A DNA stretch of 64,000 nucleotides. Origin: CALEMW01 sp035447065. Its GTDB lineage: Bacteria; Krumholzibacteriota; Krumholzibacteriia; LZORAL124-64-63. The stretch spans positions 76,838 to 140,837 of the forward strand of contig DAOTGJ010000004.1 in NCBI GenBank assembly GCA_035447065.1, read 5' to 3'. The notes under the pieces are model-generated. The model worked only from the letters and a program-made list of their open reading frames with translations. It was not told where the DNA came from and ran no database searches. Position numbers and translations under genes: made by a program. This document shows, piece by piece, positions 43,862 to 52,956 of the stretch (the first letter of the stretch is position 1; every line of letters begins with the position of its first letter).

Positions 43862-45171
43862 CGCGGGCCTCCTCCGTGGCGGGCCAGGGGCTCGGCCAGG
43901 CGCGCGAACTGCGGCGCCAGCCCCCCCCCGTGACAGATCACCGCGCTCTTGAGATGGGGCGGCAGGTCCAGCTCCGCGTAGGGCGCCGACCAGTCGCAGT
44001 CGCCCAGGGGAGCCACCATGCCCTTGAACACGGAGCTGAAGTGCTCCGACGCCTCGCGCGGCAGCTCGCAGGGCAGGTTGTCCACGCCCATGACCACGAT
44101 GCCTCGGCCCGTCACGCCGTCCGCGCCGGCGTCCGTGTCGGGGTCGTACACGTAGCAGGGCTCGTCGGGACGCGTGGCCTTGAGGCTGATCTCCACGCTG
44201 CCCTCGATGTCGATGCTGATGTCGCCCACCACCTGCAGCCGCGGCTCGGCGCCGCCGGCGAAGGCCTCGCGCACCCAGGCCTTGGTGATCAGGCGCGGGT
44301 AGCGCTCGGTCCAGTAGATGCTGTTGACCAGCAGGTCCAGGTGCGGCAGGTGCTCGTGGAAGCGTCCCTCGTACCGCTCCGGGTTGTCGAAGTAGTCCTG
44401 CAGCACGAAGGGATGGTCCCCGCGCGGCCGCACCATGTGCTCCTCGCGGAACACGGTGACCAGCAGGGGCGCGGGCCCGGTCTCCGCCGCCGCGCGGGCC
44501 GGCAGCTCGTCGGGGTCCACGGCGGTCGTGGGCAGCCAGGAGAGCACGGTCTGCGCGCCGCGTCCCACGTTGCCGTAGCCGGCCACGCCGATGCTCAGCG
44601 GCCGCCCGCCCTCCGCCGCGAGCCGGGCGCCGATCCCGCGCAGGTGCGCCTCGGCGTCGGCCAGGTCCGCGTACTCGTACGCCGGCTTCACGTCGGCCAG
44701 GGCGGTCTCGCGGCCGCGGGCGCGCAGGCGCAGCCCCAGGGCGCGCAGCGACTCGAGCATGCCCGCGTAGCCGGCGTGAAGGCTGAAGTAGATCAGCCGT
44801 CGGCCCTGCGCGTCCACGATGCGTTCGTAGTCCACCAGCGTGGCGCCCAGATCCAGCAGACGCTGCAGCATGGGCATGTTGTAGGGCTGGCCCTTGATGG
44901 TGTGGGAGAAGCACACGTACACGCCGCCGGGCCGGAACAGCACGGCGGGGATCTCCTTGACCGCGATGAGCACGTCGGCGACGACGGCCTCGTCGGTGAC
45001 CTCGAGCCCGGCGGCGCGGTAGGCGTCGTCGGGAAAGATGCGCGTGTGGGAGGGCTGGATCAGCAGGCGGTGGCCCGAGGCTGCGGCCACCTCGGCGGCG
45101 TCGGCGGGGGTCAGCGGCACGCGCCGCTCCCACCGGTTCTTGTCTTCGAGGCGGATCCCGATGGTGGCCAA
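43858..45171 (-). CDS. Lysine-ketoglutarate reductase (saccharopine-forming)
   Basis: Condenses lysine with 2-oxoglutarate to saccharopine (437 residues). It matches the LKR domain of animal/plant AASS: GIRLEDKNRWERRVPLTPAD at the N-terminus, VYVCFSHTIKGQPYNMPML, VDYERIVDAQGRRLIYFSLH, the nucleotide motif IGVAGYGNVGRGAQ and VVGDISIDIEGSVEISLKAT. The alanine dehydrogenase/PNT fold is shared but the HTIKGQPYNMP motif is specific. TTG 45171 is the start, with GGGAGG five bases further up. It is first in LKR-SDH-ALDH7. Confidence 0.95.
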   Translation of the reverse strand: MATIGIRLEDKNRWERRVPLTPADAAEVAAASGHRLLIQPSHTRIFPDDAYRAAGLEVTDEAVVADVLIAVKEIPAVLFRPGGVYVCFSHTIKGQPYNMPMLQRLLDLGATLVDYERIVDAQGRRLIYFSLHAGYAGMLESLRALGLRLRARGRETALADVKPAYEYADLADAEAHLRGIGARLAAEGGRPLSIGVAGYGNVGRGAQTVLSWLPTTAVDPDELPARAAAETGPAPLLVTVFREEHMVRPRGDHPFVLQDYFDNPERYEGRFHEHLPHLDLLVNSIYWTERYPRLITKAWVREAFAGGAEPRLQVVGDISIDIEGSVEISLKATRPDEPCYVYDPDTDAGADGVTGRGIVVMGVDNLPCELPREASEHFSSVFKGMVAPLGDCDWSAPYAELDLPPHLKSAVICHGGGLAPQFARLAEPLARHGGGPR

Positions 45172-45269
45172 GCTGCCCTCCCTTGGACGACGTGGTCGCG
45201 TGCGGTGCAGGCGGGGAGCGATCGCGAAGGTCCAACCTAGGAGGGCCCCCGGCGGGAGTCAAGACGGCC

Positions 45270-45827
45270 TCAGCCGCGCATCGCCACCGCGTAGATCACC
45301 GGCAGCAGGACGCCCAGGACCATGAGCACCCCGCCCCGTCCGGCCAGGCCCTTGCGGCCCTTGACCAGGAAGATCCCGGACAAGGCCAGCACGATGAGGA
45401 TCGACGCGTAGACGTCGCCGGCGACGGTCCAGAATCCCTTGCCCGTATTCAGGTGCATGAAGTTCATGTCGAAGAGGAGCGGCCGCGGCGAGTGGCTGGT
45501 GCGACGCACCTCGCCCGTGGTCAGGTCCACGTCGACGGTGCTGCCGTCCTCCGGGAAGACCTGCAGCACGGTGGCGCTCTGCCGCCACGTGCTGCGCACG
45601 GGCTCGCCCAGGGCCAGGCGCTCCAGCACCAGGGGCTCCACCTCGTCGGTGGGGCCGGGACCCGGAGCCTCGATGCTCCGGGTCTCGACCGTCTTGGCGT
45701 GGTTGGGGTCCCAATGGTGCACGTGGTTCACCGCGATCCCGCTGATCGCGTAGACCAGCGTCAGACCCACGGCGAAGAAGCCCAGCTCGCGGTGGAGCCA
45801 GCGGCAGACCTTGCGGAACGTCCCCAT
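45270..45827 (-). CDS. PepSY-associated membrane protein
   Basis: A 185-residue membrane protein: an N-terminal LHRELGFFAVGLTLVYAISG helix with the PepSY-associated pattern, a periplasmic loop (VDVDLTTGEVRRTSHSPRPL), and two C-terminal helices. The HxxxG...SG and HxLNTGKGFW elements are typical of the short PepSY_TM proteins often linked to metal or haem handling or electron transfer. It lies three bases after the DUF4920-like gene. Role unknown. Confidence 0.82.
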   Translation of the reverse strand: MGTFRKVCRWLHRELGFFAVGLTLVYAISGIAVNHVHHWDPNHAKTVETRSIEAPGPGPTDEVEPLVLERLALGEPVRSTWRQSATVLQVFPEDGSTVDVDLTTGEVRRTSHSPRPLLFDMNFMHLNTGKGFWTVAGDVYASILIVLALSGIFLVKGRKGLAGRGGVLMVLGVLLPVIYAVAMRG

Positions 45828-45830
45828 GCC

Positions 45831-46271
45831 CTACTTCCGGACGACGGCGCCGGTGCCCGTGACCTGATAGTAGGTGGTGCAGGTGACCTCTTCGCCGCCC
45901 TCGTGCTCACGGCTGCAGATGTGGTTGTCCTCGGTCACGTGGTTGGCCGTGAAGACGCCCTCGGCGGTGATGGGCTTGCCCACGATGCTCTTGGGGAACA
46001 CGATCACGCCGTCCTCCACCTTCAGGCGCAGGGTCTCGCCCTCGCGGTCGGAGCTGATGTCCACCCAGCAGCCGCGGTGCGAGCAGACGGCCACGGCGGT
46101 GCCGCTGATGCGCACGGTCTTGCCCTGGAAGTCGTCCTTGTGGTCCATGATGGTGCTGATGGGGGTGACGTCCCCGTCGCTGACGCCCTTGCCGTAGACC
46201 TTGTCCTTGGCGACGGCGGTGCCGGTCAGAGCGATGATCAGGGCCAGGGCCACGATGACGGTCTTGCGCAT
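45831..46271 (-). CDS. Exported DUF4920-like protein
   Basis: A 146-residue exported protein with signal peptide ending TGTAVA. The mature part (FQGKTVRISGTAVAVCSHRGCW, then DVTPISTIMDHKDD before it and VFPKSIVGKPITAEGVF after) fits the DUF4920 OB-like domain. Four cysteines in CSHRGC and in HICSREHEGGEEVTC suggest metal binding or disulfides. ATG 46271 is favoured over ATG 46277 because GGAGG lies nine bases away. It is coupled with the PepSY-type membrane protein. Function unknown. Confidence 0.82.
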   Translation of the reverse strand: MRKTVIVALALIIALTGTAVAKDKVYGKGVSDGDVTPISTIMDHKDDFQGKTVRISGTAVAVCSHRGCWVDISSDREGETLRLKVEDGVIVFPKSIVGKPITAEGVFTANHVTEDNHICSREHEGGEEVTCTTYYQVTGTGAVVRK

Positions 46272-46356
46272 GTCCATTTCCCTCCGGAACGGTCCAGGAT
46301 TGACGTGAAGGCGGGCCTTCAAGATGGCGTCCGCGGTGCGGGGAAGCAAGCGGATC

Positions 46357-47313
46357 CTAGCCCAGCGCGAAGCGCAGGGCGTCCGGCAGGCCGGTGCGCC
46401 AGTTGGCCCAGTGGTGCCCCACGCTGCGCTCCCGCGCGCGGTGCTCGTAGCCGCCCGCGCGCAGGGCCGCCGCCGCCCTGCGGTGGGCGCCGAGCAGCCA
46501 CTCCAGGGTGCCGCACTCCAGGGACCAGCGCACGTCGCGCCCGCGCCCGGCGCGGAGCTGGGCCAGCAGCCACTCCCCGCCCGCGTAGGCGTCGTGGGGC
46601 TCGTCCCAGGGCGCGCCCAGGAAGGCGCCGGAATGGCTCAGGACGGTGCGGAACGTGCCCGGAGCCTCCAGCGCGATCCAGGCCGAGACCAGCCCGCCCA
46701 GGCTCGCCCCCCAGGCGATGCGCTCGCCGTCGCAGGGCAGCACCGACTCCAGGAAGGGCAGGGCCTCCTCCAGCACGTGGTCGCGGTACGGGGCGTGGAA
46801 GGCGTACTCCACGGCGCGGTCCTCGGGCTGCAGGAAGGCGTACGCCGCCGGCCGCAGCTCACCCGCGGCGGTCAGGGCGTCCACCAACGGTCCCACGCGT
46901 CCGTACAGCCAGCTCCCCTTGCCGTCCTGGAAGACCACCAGGGGCCGCGGGCCCGGCGGTCCCTCCGGCACGTAGGTGAACAGGTGTCGGGTCATGCCCA
47001 GGCGTCGGGACTCCAGCCGATGGCGCTGCAGCCGGCCCTCGGCGCGGGCCTCGGCCGCCGGCGTGTCGGGATGGGGGCGCCACTCCGGACCGGTCATCAC
47101 GCAGCTGTAAGGCCACCAGGGGTTGCCCGCGGGGCGGCCGCCGGGATCGGCCTGCGGCTCGCCGTCGCCGTCGAGCCAGGCGTATTCGAACCAGGCGTCG
47201 TCCGGCAGGACGATGGGGGCCAGCTCCCCCACGGGCCGCGGCGCGCGCTTCCAGTCGGTGGTGTCGGCGATGAGGTGCGCGGCCCAGGCGGGCGGCGAAA
47301 GTCGGACTTCCAT
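46357..47313 (-). CDS. Enterochelin-esterase-like alpha/beta hydrolase
   Basis: A 318-residue esterase without a signal peptide. An N-terminal Ig-like domain resembling that of Fes is followed by the esterase D/Fes hydrolase domain: FTYVPEGPPGPRPLVVFQDG, the nucleophile elbow WGASLGGLVSAW and the His region SVGHHWANWRTGLPDALRF. Family enzymes cleave siderophore trilactones, but no siderophore genes are near, so the substrate is open. ATG 47313 gives the expected N-terminus. Confidence 0.88.
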   Translation of the reverse strand: MEVRLSPPAWAAHLIADTTDWKRAPRPVGELAPIVLPDDAWFEYAWLDGDGEPQADPGGRPAGNPWWPYSCVMTGPEWRPHPDTPAAEARAEGRLQRHRLESRRLGMTRHLFTYVPEGPPGPRPLVVFQDGKGSWLYGRVGPLVDALTAAGELRPAAYAFLQPEDRAVEYAFHAPYRDHVLEEALPFLESVLPCDGERIAWGASLGGLVSAWIALEAPGTFRTVLSHSGAFLGAPWDEPHDAYAGGEWLLAQLRAGRGRDVRWSLECGTLEWLLGAHRRAAAALRAGGYEHRARERSVGHHWANWRTGLPDALRFALG

Positions 47314-47390
47314 GCGGACGTGGTCTCTCCTGGTCTGGGAGGTAGGGACGCGTTCGATCCCGCGGCGCGCATGGTCCCGGTGGGCCAGGG

Positions 47391-48632
47391 CTAGGCCGTG
47401 GGCCTCTCCAGCAGCTCCCGCCACAGGCGCGCCACGCGGTCGTACACGCGTCCCCAGGTGAAGGGCGCCAGGGCCGACGCGAACCAGGCCGAACCCGCAT
47501 CCAGCGGCGGCGCGTCCAGGGCGCGCTCCAGGGCGGCGGCCAGGTCGTCGGTGAAACGGGGCAGGTCCGGGGCGTGGGGCACGTCCACCGCCTCCAGCCG
47601 CGGCAGGTCCACCAGCTCCATGGCCCGGCCCAGGGTGGGCGCCAGGCGGTCCAGCACGCCGGGCAGGCGCGTGCTCACCAGGCGGCAGCCGGAGGCCAGG
47701 GCCTCCACCAGCACCAGCGGCACGCCCTCATAGAACGACGGCAGCACGCACACCGCGCACCCCCGCATGAGCTCCGCGAGCTCCGCCTGGGAGAGCTGGC
47801 CGTGGTGCCGCACCAGCGCGCCCAGCTCCGCCACGCGCCGATGGATCCGCTCCGCCTGCTCCCCCGTGCCGCCGCCCGCCATGTGCAGGGTCAGCCCGGG
47901 ACGCTCGGCGCCCAGCCGTTCCACGGCGTCCAGCAGCCAGGGCACGCCTTTGGCGTCGCTGGACTTGCCGCTGTAGAGCACTTGGCCCGCGCGGCCTCCC
48001 GTAGCGCCCGCGGCGTGGAAGAGGTCCTCGCGGTACCCGTTGCCCACCACGTGGATGCGCTCCGGCGCCACGTCCAGGATGTTCGCGAGCTCCGCGGCGT
48101 GGCCCTGGTGCAGCACGCAGAAGGCGTCGTTGCGCCGCACCCCCTCGCGCACCTCGTAGGCCAGGTGCGGGCAGAGGGCCATCTGCCGGAAGCCCGTGGC
48201 GTGGCAGTGGGTGACCACCGGCACCGCGGGCGCCACGTCCTTCAGCAGGGCGCCCACCAGCCACACGTGGTGGGCGTGGATCACGTCCGGCCGCACGTCG
48301 GCGATCACGTCCAGCAGGTGCCCCCGCCAGGCGGCGCGGTAGGCCTCCAGCTGCGCCTCGTCCAGGCTCGAGAAGCGGGTGCTGCGGTAGGGCATCACGT
48401 CGCTCATGCCCGGCACGGGGTACGGCAGGGCGCCCCCGCCGAAACGCAGGGGCCGGATGCGGTCGGACGGCAGCCCGCCCACCGCCGGCGCCGTCTCCGC
48501 GGCCGGCACGCCCACCACCACGGCCTGGCGCCAGCCGTCGCGGTCCGCGTGGCGGACCAGGGCGTCCAGGGCCACGCCGCTGCCGGTCAGGGACGGGCGC
48601 TGGGAGAGCACGTGCAGGATGGTGCCGGGCAT
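47391..48632 (-). CDS. Glycosyltransferase family 4 (GT-B)
   Basis: A 413-residue glycosyltransferase. The N-terminal acceptor domain has PDVIHAHHVWLVG and VPVVTHCHATGFRQM; the C-terminal donor domain has VLYSGKSSDAKGVPWLLDAV and the EX7E motif in LPSFYEGVPLVLVEALASG. Sugar and acceptor cannot be assigned. It is divergent from the GT2 gene at 48897 and the two may serve the same polysaccharide. Confidence 0.9.
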   Translation of the reverse strand: MPGTILHVLSQRPSLTGSGVALDALVRHADRDGWRQAVVVGVPAAETAPAVGGLPSDRIRPLRFGGGALPYPVPGMSDVMPYRSTRFSSLDEAQLEAYRAAWRGHLLDVIADVRPDVIHAHHVWLVGALLKDVAPAVPVVTHCHATGFRQMALCPHLAYEVREGVRRNDAFCVLHQGHAAELANILDVAPERIHVVGNGYREDLFHAAGATGGRAGQVLYSGKSSDAKGVPWLLDAVERLGAERPGLTLHMAGGGTGEQAERIHRRVAELGALVRHHGQLSQAELAELMRGCAVCVLPSFYEGVPLVLVEALASGCRLVSTRLPGVLDRLAPTLGRAMELVDLPRLEAVDVPHAPDLPRFTDDLAAALERALDAPPLDAGSAWFASALAPFTWGRVYDRVARLWRELLERPTA

Positions 48633-48719
48633 GGACGTCTCCTTCGGGGCTTGGCTCGGGGCATCCTAGTCGCCCGGCCGCGGGGAAGGGAAGCGCTCAT
48701 CCGGCGGATGCGCGGCCCC

Positions 48720-48748
48720 TTGCCAGGAGCAAGAAATGATCCCATAAT
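48720..48748 (+). promoter_or_regulatory. Promoter of the GT2 gene
   Basis: TTGCCA (48720-48725), 17-base spacer, CATAAT (48743-48748), about 150 bases before the ATG. Confidence 0.5.
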
Positions 48749-48896
48749 AAAAACCGCACCGAGGCCGCCGCCCAGCCCCCCAGGCGGCCGCGGGCGTCCG
48801 CGCTACAGCCTCCCGGCTCCCTGCCGATGAGATCCGGGATCGCGGTGGCGCCACGCCGCCAGACCATCGACCAGCGACCCGCCCGTCGAGGACACG

Positions 48897-49961
48897 ATGT
48901 CCGAGAGCCGTCCCACAGGACCCGAGTCTCCGCGCCTGAGCGTGGTGCTGCCCGTGCGCAACGAGGAGCGCCACATCGCGCGCATTCTGCACGAGCTGCA
49001 GGCGCAGTCCGTGACGCCGGACGCCGTGGAGTTCATCGTGGCCGACGGCATGAGCTCGGACCGCACCCGCGAGATCGTGCTGGAGATGGGGCGCGAGGAT
49101 CCTCGCATCCGCCTGGTGGACAACCCCGCCGGACGGTCCGGGCCCGCCCGGAACGCGGGCGCCGCCCATGCGCGCGCGCCGTACGTGCTCTTCGTGGACG
49201 GCCACTGCCACATCCTCTCGCCCACCATGCTGGCCGACGTGATGGACGCCTTCGCGGCCGGCGCACGCTGCATCTCGCGGCCTCAGCCCCTCATGGCGGA
49301 AGCGGGGCACGACTTCCAGACCGCCGTCTCCCTGGCCCGCACCAGCTTCCTGGGACACAACACGGGCTCGTTGATCTACAACGACGGCGACCGCTGGTGC
49401 TCCCCCCTGAGCGCCGGCTGCGGCTACGAGCTGGGCCTGTACCGGGAGCTGGGCGGCGTGGACGAGGAGTTCGACGCCGGCGAGGACCTGGAGTTCAACC
49501 TGCGCGTGGAACGCGCCGGGGTCCAGGCCCGCCACAGCGACCGCTTCGCCGTGGGCTACCTGCCGCGGGCCGACCTGCTCGCCCTCTTCCGCCAGATCTA
49601 CCGCTACGGGTACGGCCGCGCGCGCATGGCCCGCAAACACCGCGGCGGGGTCACCCCCGCCGCCGCCGCCCTCTCGGTGCTGTCCCTGCTGGCCGTGGTC
49701 CTGCCCGTGCTGGGCCTGATCCATCCCTGGGCCTGGTGGGCCTTCGGGCTGGCGGGCCTCGTGCACGGCGGCGCGGTCTTCATCGCCGCCGGCCAGGTGA
49801 CCCTGCGCCGCCGGCCGGACCTCTTCGCCACGGTGGTCATGTGCCTGCTGGCCATCCACCACGGCGCCGGCCTGGGCTACCTGTCGGGCTGGCTGGGCGG
49901 CCCCGCCTGGACGCATGCGCCCCGCGGTTCCGCCCAGGGCCTCCAGGCCCGCGACGCCTAG
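48897..49961 (+). CDS. Membrane glycosyltransferase family 2 (ExoA-like)
   Basis: A 354-residue GT2 protein. The catalytic GT-A part has LSVVLPVRNEERHIARIL, the DxSSD-like VADGMSSDRTREI, the metal-binding LFVDGHCHI (DGH in place of DxD) and a downstream EDLEFNLRVERAG. The C-terminus has three to four hydrophobic helices (LSVLSLLAVVLPVLGLI onwards), so it is anchored in the inner membrane. It resembles ExoA-type exopolysaccharide transferases. Its end is 6 bases from the convergent acs stop, without visible terminator between them. Confidence 0.9.
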   Translation: MSESRPTGPESPRLSVVLPVRNEERHIARILHELQAQSVTPDAVEFIVADGMSSDRTREIVLEMGREDPRIRLVDNPAGRSGPARNAGAAHARAPYVLFVDGHCHILSPTMLADVMDAFAAGARCISRPQPLMAEAGHDFQTAVSLARTSFLGHNTGSLIYNDGDRWCSPLSAGCGYELGLYRELGGVDEEFDAGEDLEFNLRVERAGVQARHSDRFAVGYLPRADLLALFRQIYRYGYGRARMARKHRGGVTPAAAALSVLSLLAVVLPVLGLIHPWAWWAFGLAGLVHGGAVFIAAGQVTLRRRPDLFATVVMCLLAIHHGAGLGYLSGWLGGPAWTHAPRGSAQGLQARDA

Positions 49962-49967
49962 CCCTCC

Positions 49968-51920
49968 CTATTCCCGGCCCACCTGCTCCGTGTAGGCCTC
50001 GATCAGGGCCTCCACCACGCTCGGATCCGCCAAGGTGGTCACGTCGCCCATGCCCTCGGTCTCCCCCGCGGCGATCTTGCGCAGGATGCGGCGCATGATC
50101 TTGCCGCTGCGGGTCTTGGGCAGGCCGGGCGCCACCAGGATGCGGTCCGGCGTGGCCACCGGGCCGATCACGTGGCGCACCTGCTCCTTGAGCACGCCCA
50201 CCAGCTCGTGGTCCGCCTCGTCCACCAGGGCCGAGAGGATCACGTAGGCGAAGATGCCCTGCCCCTTGATCTCGTGCGGGAAGCCCACCACCGCGGCCTC
50301 GGCCACGGCCTCGTGGGCCACCAGGGCGCTCTCCACCTCCGCGGTGCCCATGCGGTGGCCGCTCACGTTGATCACGTCGTCCACGCGGCCGGTGATCCAG
50401 TAGTAGCCGTCCTCGTCGCGGTTGCAGCCGTCGCCGGTGAAGTAGTAGCCCGGGTACTGGCTGAAGTATGTCTCGTGGAAGCGCTCGTGGTCGCCGTACA
50501 CGGTGCGCGCCTGGCCCGGCCAGGTGCGTTCGATGCAGAGGTTGCCGCTCACGCCGTTGCCGGCCAGGGGCTGCCCCTGCTCGTCCATCAGCACCGGCTT
50601 CACGCCGAAGAACGGCAGCGTGGCCGAGCCCGGCTTCAGAGGCGTCACGCCCGGCAGCGGCGTGATGAGGATGCCGCCGGTCTCGGTCTGCCACCACGTG
50701 TCCACCACGGCGCAGCGGCCCTGGCCCACCACGTCGTGGTACCACTTCCAGGTCTCGGGGTTGATGGGCTCGCCCACCGTGCCCAGGATGCGCAGGCTGG
50801 AGCGGTCGTAGGGCTCCAGGTACGCGTCGCCTTCGCGGTGGATGGCGCGGATGGCCGTGGGCGCCGTGTAGAAGATGGTCACGCCCAGGTCCTGGACGAT
50901 GCGCCAGTAGCGGCCGGCGTCGGGATAGGTGGGGATGGACTCGAACATGACCGTGGTGGCCCCGTTGGCCAGCGGACCGTAGATGATGTACGAGTGCCCG
51001 GTGATCCAGCCGATGTCCGCGGCGCAGAAGTACACGTCGCCGTCGTGATGGTCGAAGACCAGCTGATGGGTCATGGCCGTGTAGACCATGTAGCCGGCGG
51101 TGGTGTGCATGACGCCCTTGGGCTTGCCCGTGCTGCCGGAGGTGTAGAGGATGAACAGGGGATCCTCCGCCCCCATCCACTCCACGGTGCAGGTGGAGCG
51201 CTGCTTGCGGCACTCCTCGTCCAACCAGAAGTCGCGCCCGGCGCGCATGGCCACGTCGCCGTCGGTGCGGCGGGCCACCAGCACGGTGCGCACCAGGTCC
51301 AGGCCGTCCACCGCGCGGTCCACGGTGTCCTTCAGGCGCAGGCGCTTGCCGCCGCGCAGGCCCTCGTTGGCCGTCACCACGAGCTTGGCGCCGGCGTCCA
51401 GGATGCGGTCGCGGATGGCCTCGCTGCTGAAGCCGCCGAAGACGATGGAGTGCACCGCCCCGATGCGCGCGCAGGCCAGCATGGTGTACGCCAGCTCCGG
51501 GATCATGGGCATGTAGATGCAGACGCGGTCGCCCTTCTGCACCCCGTGGTGGCGCAGCACGTTGGCCACCTTGGCCACCTTGTGCTTCAGGTCGCGGTAG
51601 GTGATGGTCTCGTACTCCCCCGCCTCGTCCTTGGCCCAGATGATGGCCGCCTGATCGCCGCGCTCCTTCAGGTGCCGGTCCACGCAGTTGTAGCTGGCGT
51701 TGAGCCGCCCTCCCAGGTACCAGCCGAAGTCCACGTTCTCGTAGTCGTGGTCGAAGACCGTGCGGAAGGGGTGGAACCAGGTGATGCGCTCGGCCTGACG
51801 GGCCCAGAAGGTCTCCGGATCATCCAGCGAGAGGCGGTAGAGGCGGTCGTATTCCTCGCGGGTGTTCACGTGCGCCTTGGCGACGATCTCGGGCTTGGGG
51901 GGGATCACGGGATCGGACAT
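49968..51920 (-). CDS. acs: Acetyl-CoA synthetase
   Basis: Makes acetyl-CoA from acetate, ATP and CoA (650 residues, standard length). Adenylate-forming motifs: LYTSGSTGKPKGVMHTTAGY, DTWWQTETGGI, YYFTGDGCNRDEDGYYWITG and the acetylatable lysine in TRSGKIMRRILRKI. Family-specific VFGGFSSEAIRDRI is also present. ATG 51920. A small CCCAC/GTGGG hairpin followed by TTTT lies in the leader (about 52000-52018 on the minus strand) and could be regulatory. Confidence 0.96.
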   Translation of the reverse strand: MSDPVIPPKPEIVAKAHVNTREEYDRLYRLSLDDPETFWARQAERITWFHPFRTVFDHDYENVDFGWYLGGRLNASYNCVDRHLKERGDQAAIIWAKDEAGEYETITYRDLKHKVAKVANVLRHHGVQKGDRVCIYMPMIPELAYTMLACARIGAVHSIVFGGFSSEAIRDRILDAGAKLVVTANEGLRGGKRLRLKDTVDRAVDGLDLVRTVLVARRTDGDVAMRAGRDFWLDEECRKQRSTCTVEWMGAEDPLFILYTSGSTGKPKGVMHTTAGYMVYTAMTHQLVFDHHDGDVYFCAADIGWITGHSYIIYGPLANGATTVMFESIPTYPDAGRYWRIVQDLGVTIFYTAPTAIRAIHREGDAYLEPYDRSSLRILGTVGEPINPETWKWYHDVVGQGRCAVVDTWWQTETGGILITPLPGVTPLKPGSATLPFFGVKPVLMDEQGQPLAGNGVSGNLCIERTWPGQARTVYGDHERFHETYFSQYPGYYFTGDGCNRDEDGYYWITGRVDDVINVSGHRMGTAEVESALVAHEAVAEAAVVGFPHEIKGQGIFAYVILSALVDEADHELVGVLKEQVRHVIGPVATPDRILVAPGLPKTRSGKIMRRILRKIAAGETEGMGDVTTLADPSVVEALIEAYTEQVGRE

Positions 51921-52130
51921 GGAGCCCTCCGACGGTTGAAGGGATTCGAAACTGGAGGATACCGCAGGGTATCACGCCTCCGAGGACCCGGGCCACAGAA
52001 AACCCACCGGAATCCGTGGGGTTGGGAGCGGGCCCGGATGAATCGGGATAAATTCTGTCACGAATTCCCCGCGCACTCCGTAGACTCCGCGAACGTTCCC
52101 CTGCGCGACCCCGACCCGGAGGAGACCGAC

Positions 52131-52943
52131 ATGATCCGATCCCGACGCCGCCGCGCCCTGGGCGCCCTGCTCCTGACGCTGGCCCTGCCCCTGAGCGCCC
52201 TGGCCACGGGCCAGGAGGGCGAGAACGCCGCCACGTTCACCCATACGGACACCCAGGGGGTGACCCACGCCGTGTCCTTCGCGGGCCAGGCCACCTTCCT
52301 GTTCTTCGTGGGCTACGCCTGAGGCAGCTGCATCGCGGCGGCTCCCGGGACGGAGTCCATGCTTCAGAACTACGCCGACGACCCCGTGCAGGCCTTCGCC
52401 CTGGACGTGTGGAACGGCTCCCAGGCCCAGGCCCAGAACTTCGTGAACGCCACGGGCATCACCTATCCCCTGCTGCGCACCGCCAGCGCCACCGGCGCCG
52501 CCTACGCGGCCGCCAACGACGTGAGCTTCGTGGTGGACGGCGACGGGGTGATCCGCAAGCGCATGTTCGGCTTCAACGCCGCCACCATCGGGGCGGCCCT
52601 GGACGCGGCCGTGGCGGACCTGCTGACCGGCGTGGACGACGCGCCTTCGGCCCGCGCCTTCACCCTGGACGCGGCCTACCCCAACCCCTTCAACCCGTCG
52701 ACGACCATCCGCTGGACCCTGGACGCCGCGCTGGCCGACGCCGCCGTGCGCGTGGAGATCCACGACCTGGCCGGTCGGCGCGTGGCCCGCCTGCTGGACG
52801 CGCGGCTGCCCGGCGGTCGCGAGCACCGCGTGGTCTGGGACGGCCGCCGCGACGACGGCCTGGCCGCCCCCAGCGGCACCTACGTGGCCGTGGTGGATGT
52901 GGACGGCGAGCAGCTCGGGCGCTTCATCACGCTTGCGAAGTAA
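52131..52943 (+). CDS. Predicted secreted selenoprotein: UxxC thioredoxin-like domain plus FlgD-like sorting domain
   Basis: A 270-residue exported protein if TGA at 52320-52322 (codon 64) is read as selenocysteine. ATG 52131 has GGAGGA seven bases upstream; the signal peptide ends in ALATG. The peptide runs TFLFFVGYA-U-GSCIAA, so U replaces the first Cys of a C-x-x-C, in the place where thioredoxin/AhpC-like domains have it. The frame continues through a thioredoxin-like half (FALDVWNG, DVSFVVDGDGVIRKRMFGF) to a C-terminal AYPNPFNPSTTIRW ... SGTYVAVVDVDGEQ sorting domain. A hairpin begins 18 bases after TGA. It is followed by a Cys-containing TlpA-like protein. The alternative, a nonsense mutation, would leave two fragments that still read through a normal domain. 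Confidence 0.83.
52340..52358 (+). promoter_or_regulatory. Candidate bacterial SECIS hairpin 1
   Basis: GGCTCC pairs with GGAGTCC (one bulged T), apical loop CGGGAC. The stem starts 18 bases after the in-frame TGA. Bacterial SECIS elements lie in this distance and carry a G in the loop. Fold judged by eye only. Confidence 0.5.
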
Positions 52944-52956
52944 AGGACGGATCCAA

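Noticed and set aside
49960..49970. Terminator between the convergent GT2 and acs genes
   Set aside because: The gap is only 6 bases and no hairpin is visible.
52320..52322. TGA as a nonsense mutation making a pseudogene
   Set aside because: The TGA falls exactly at the first position of a C-x-x-C motif, a second gene shows the same pattern, hairpins follow, and no other frame damage exists. Sequencing error cannot be excluded without reads.
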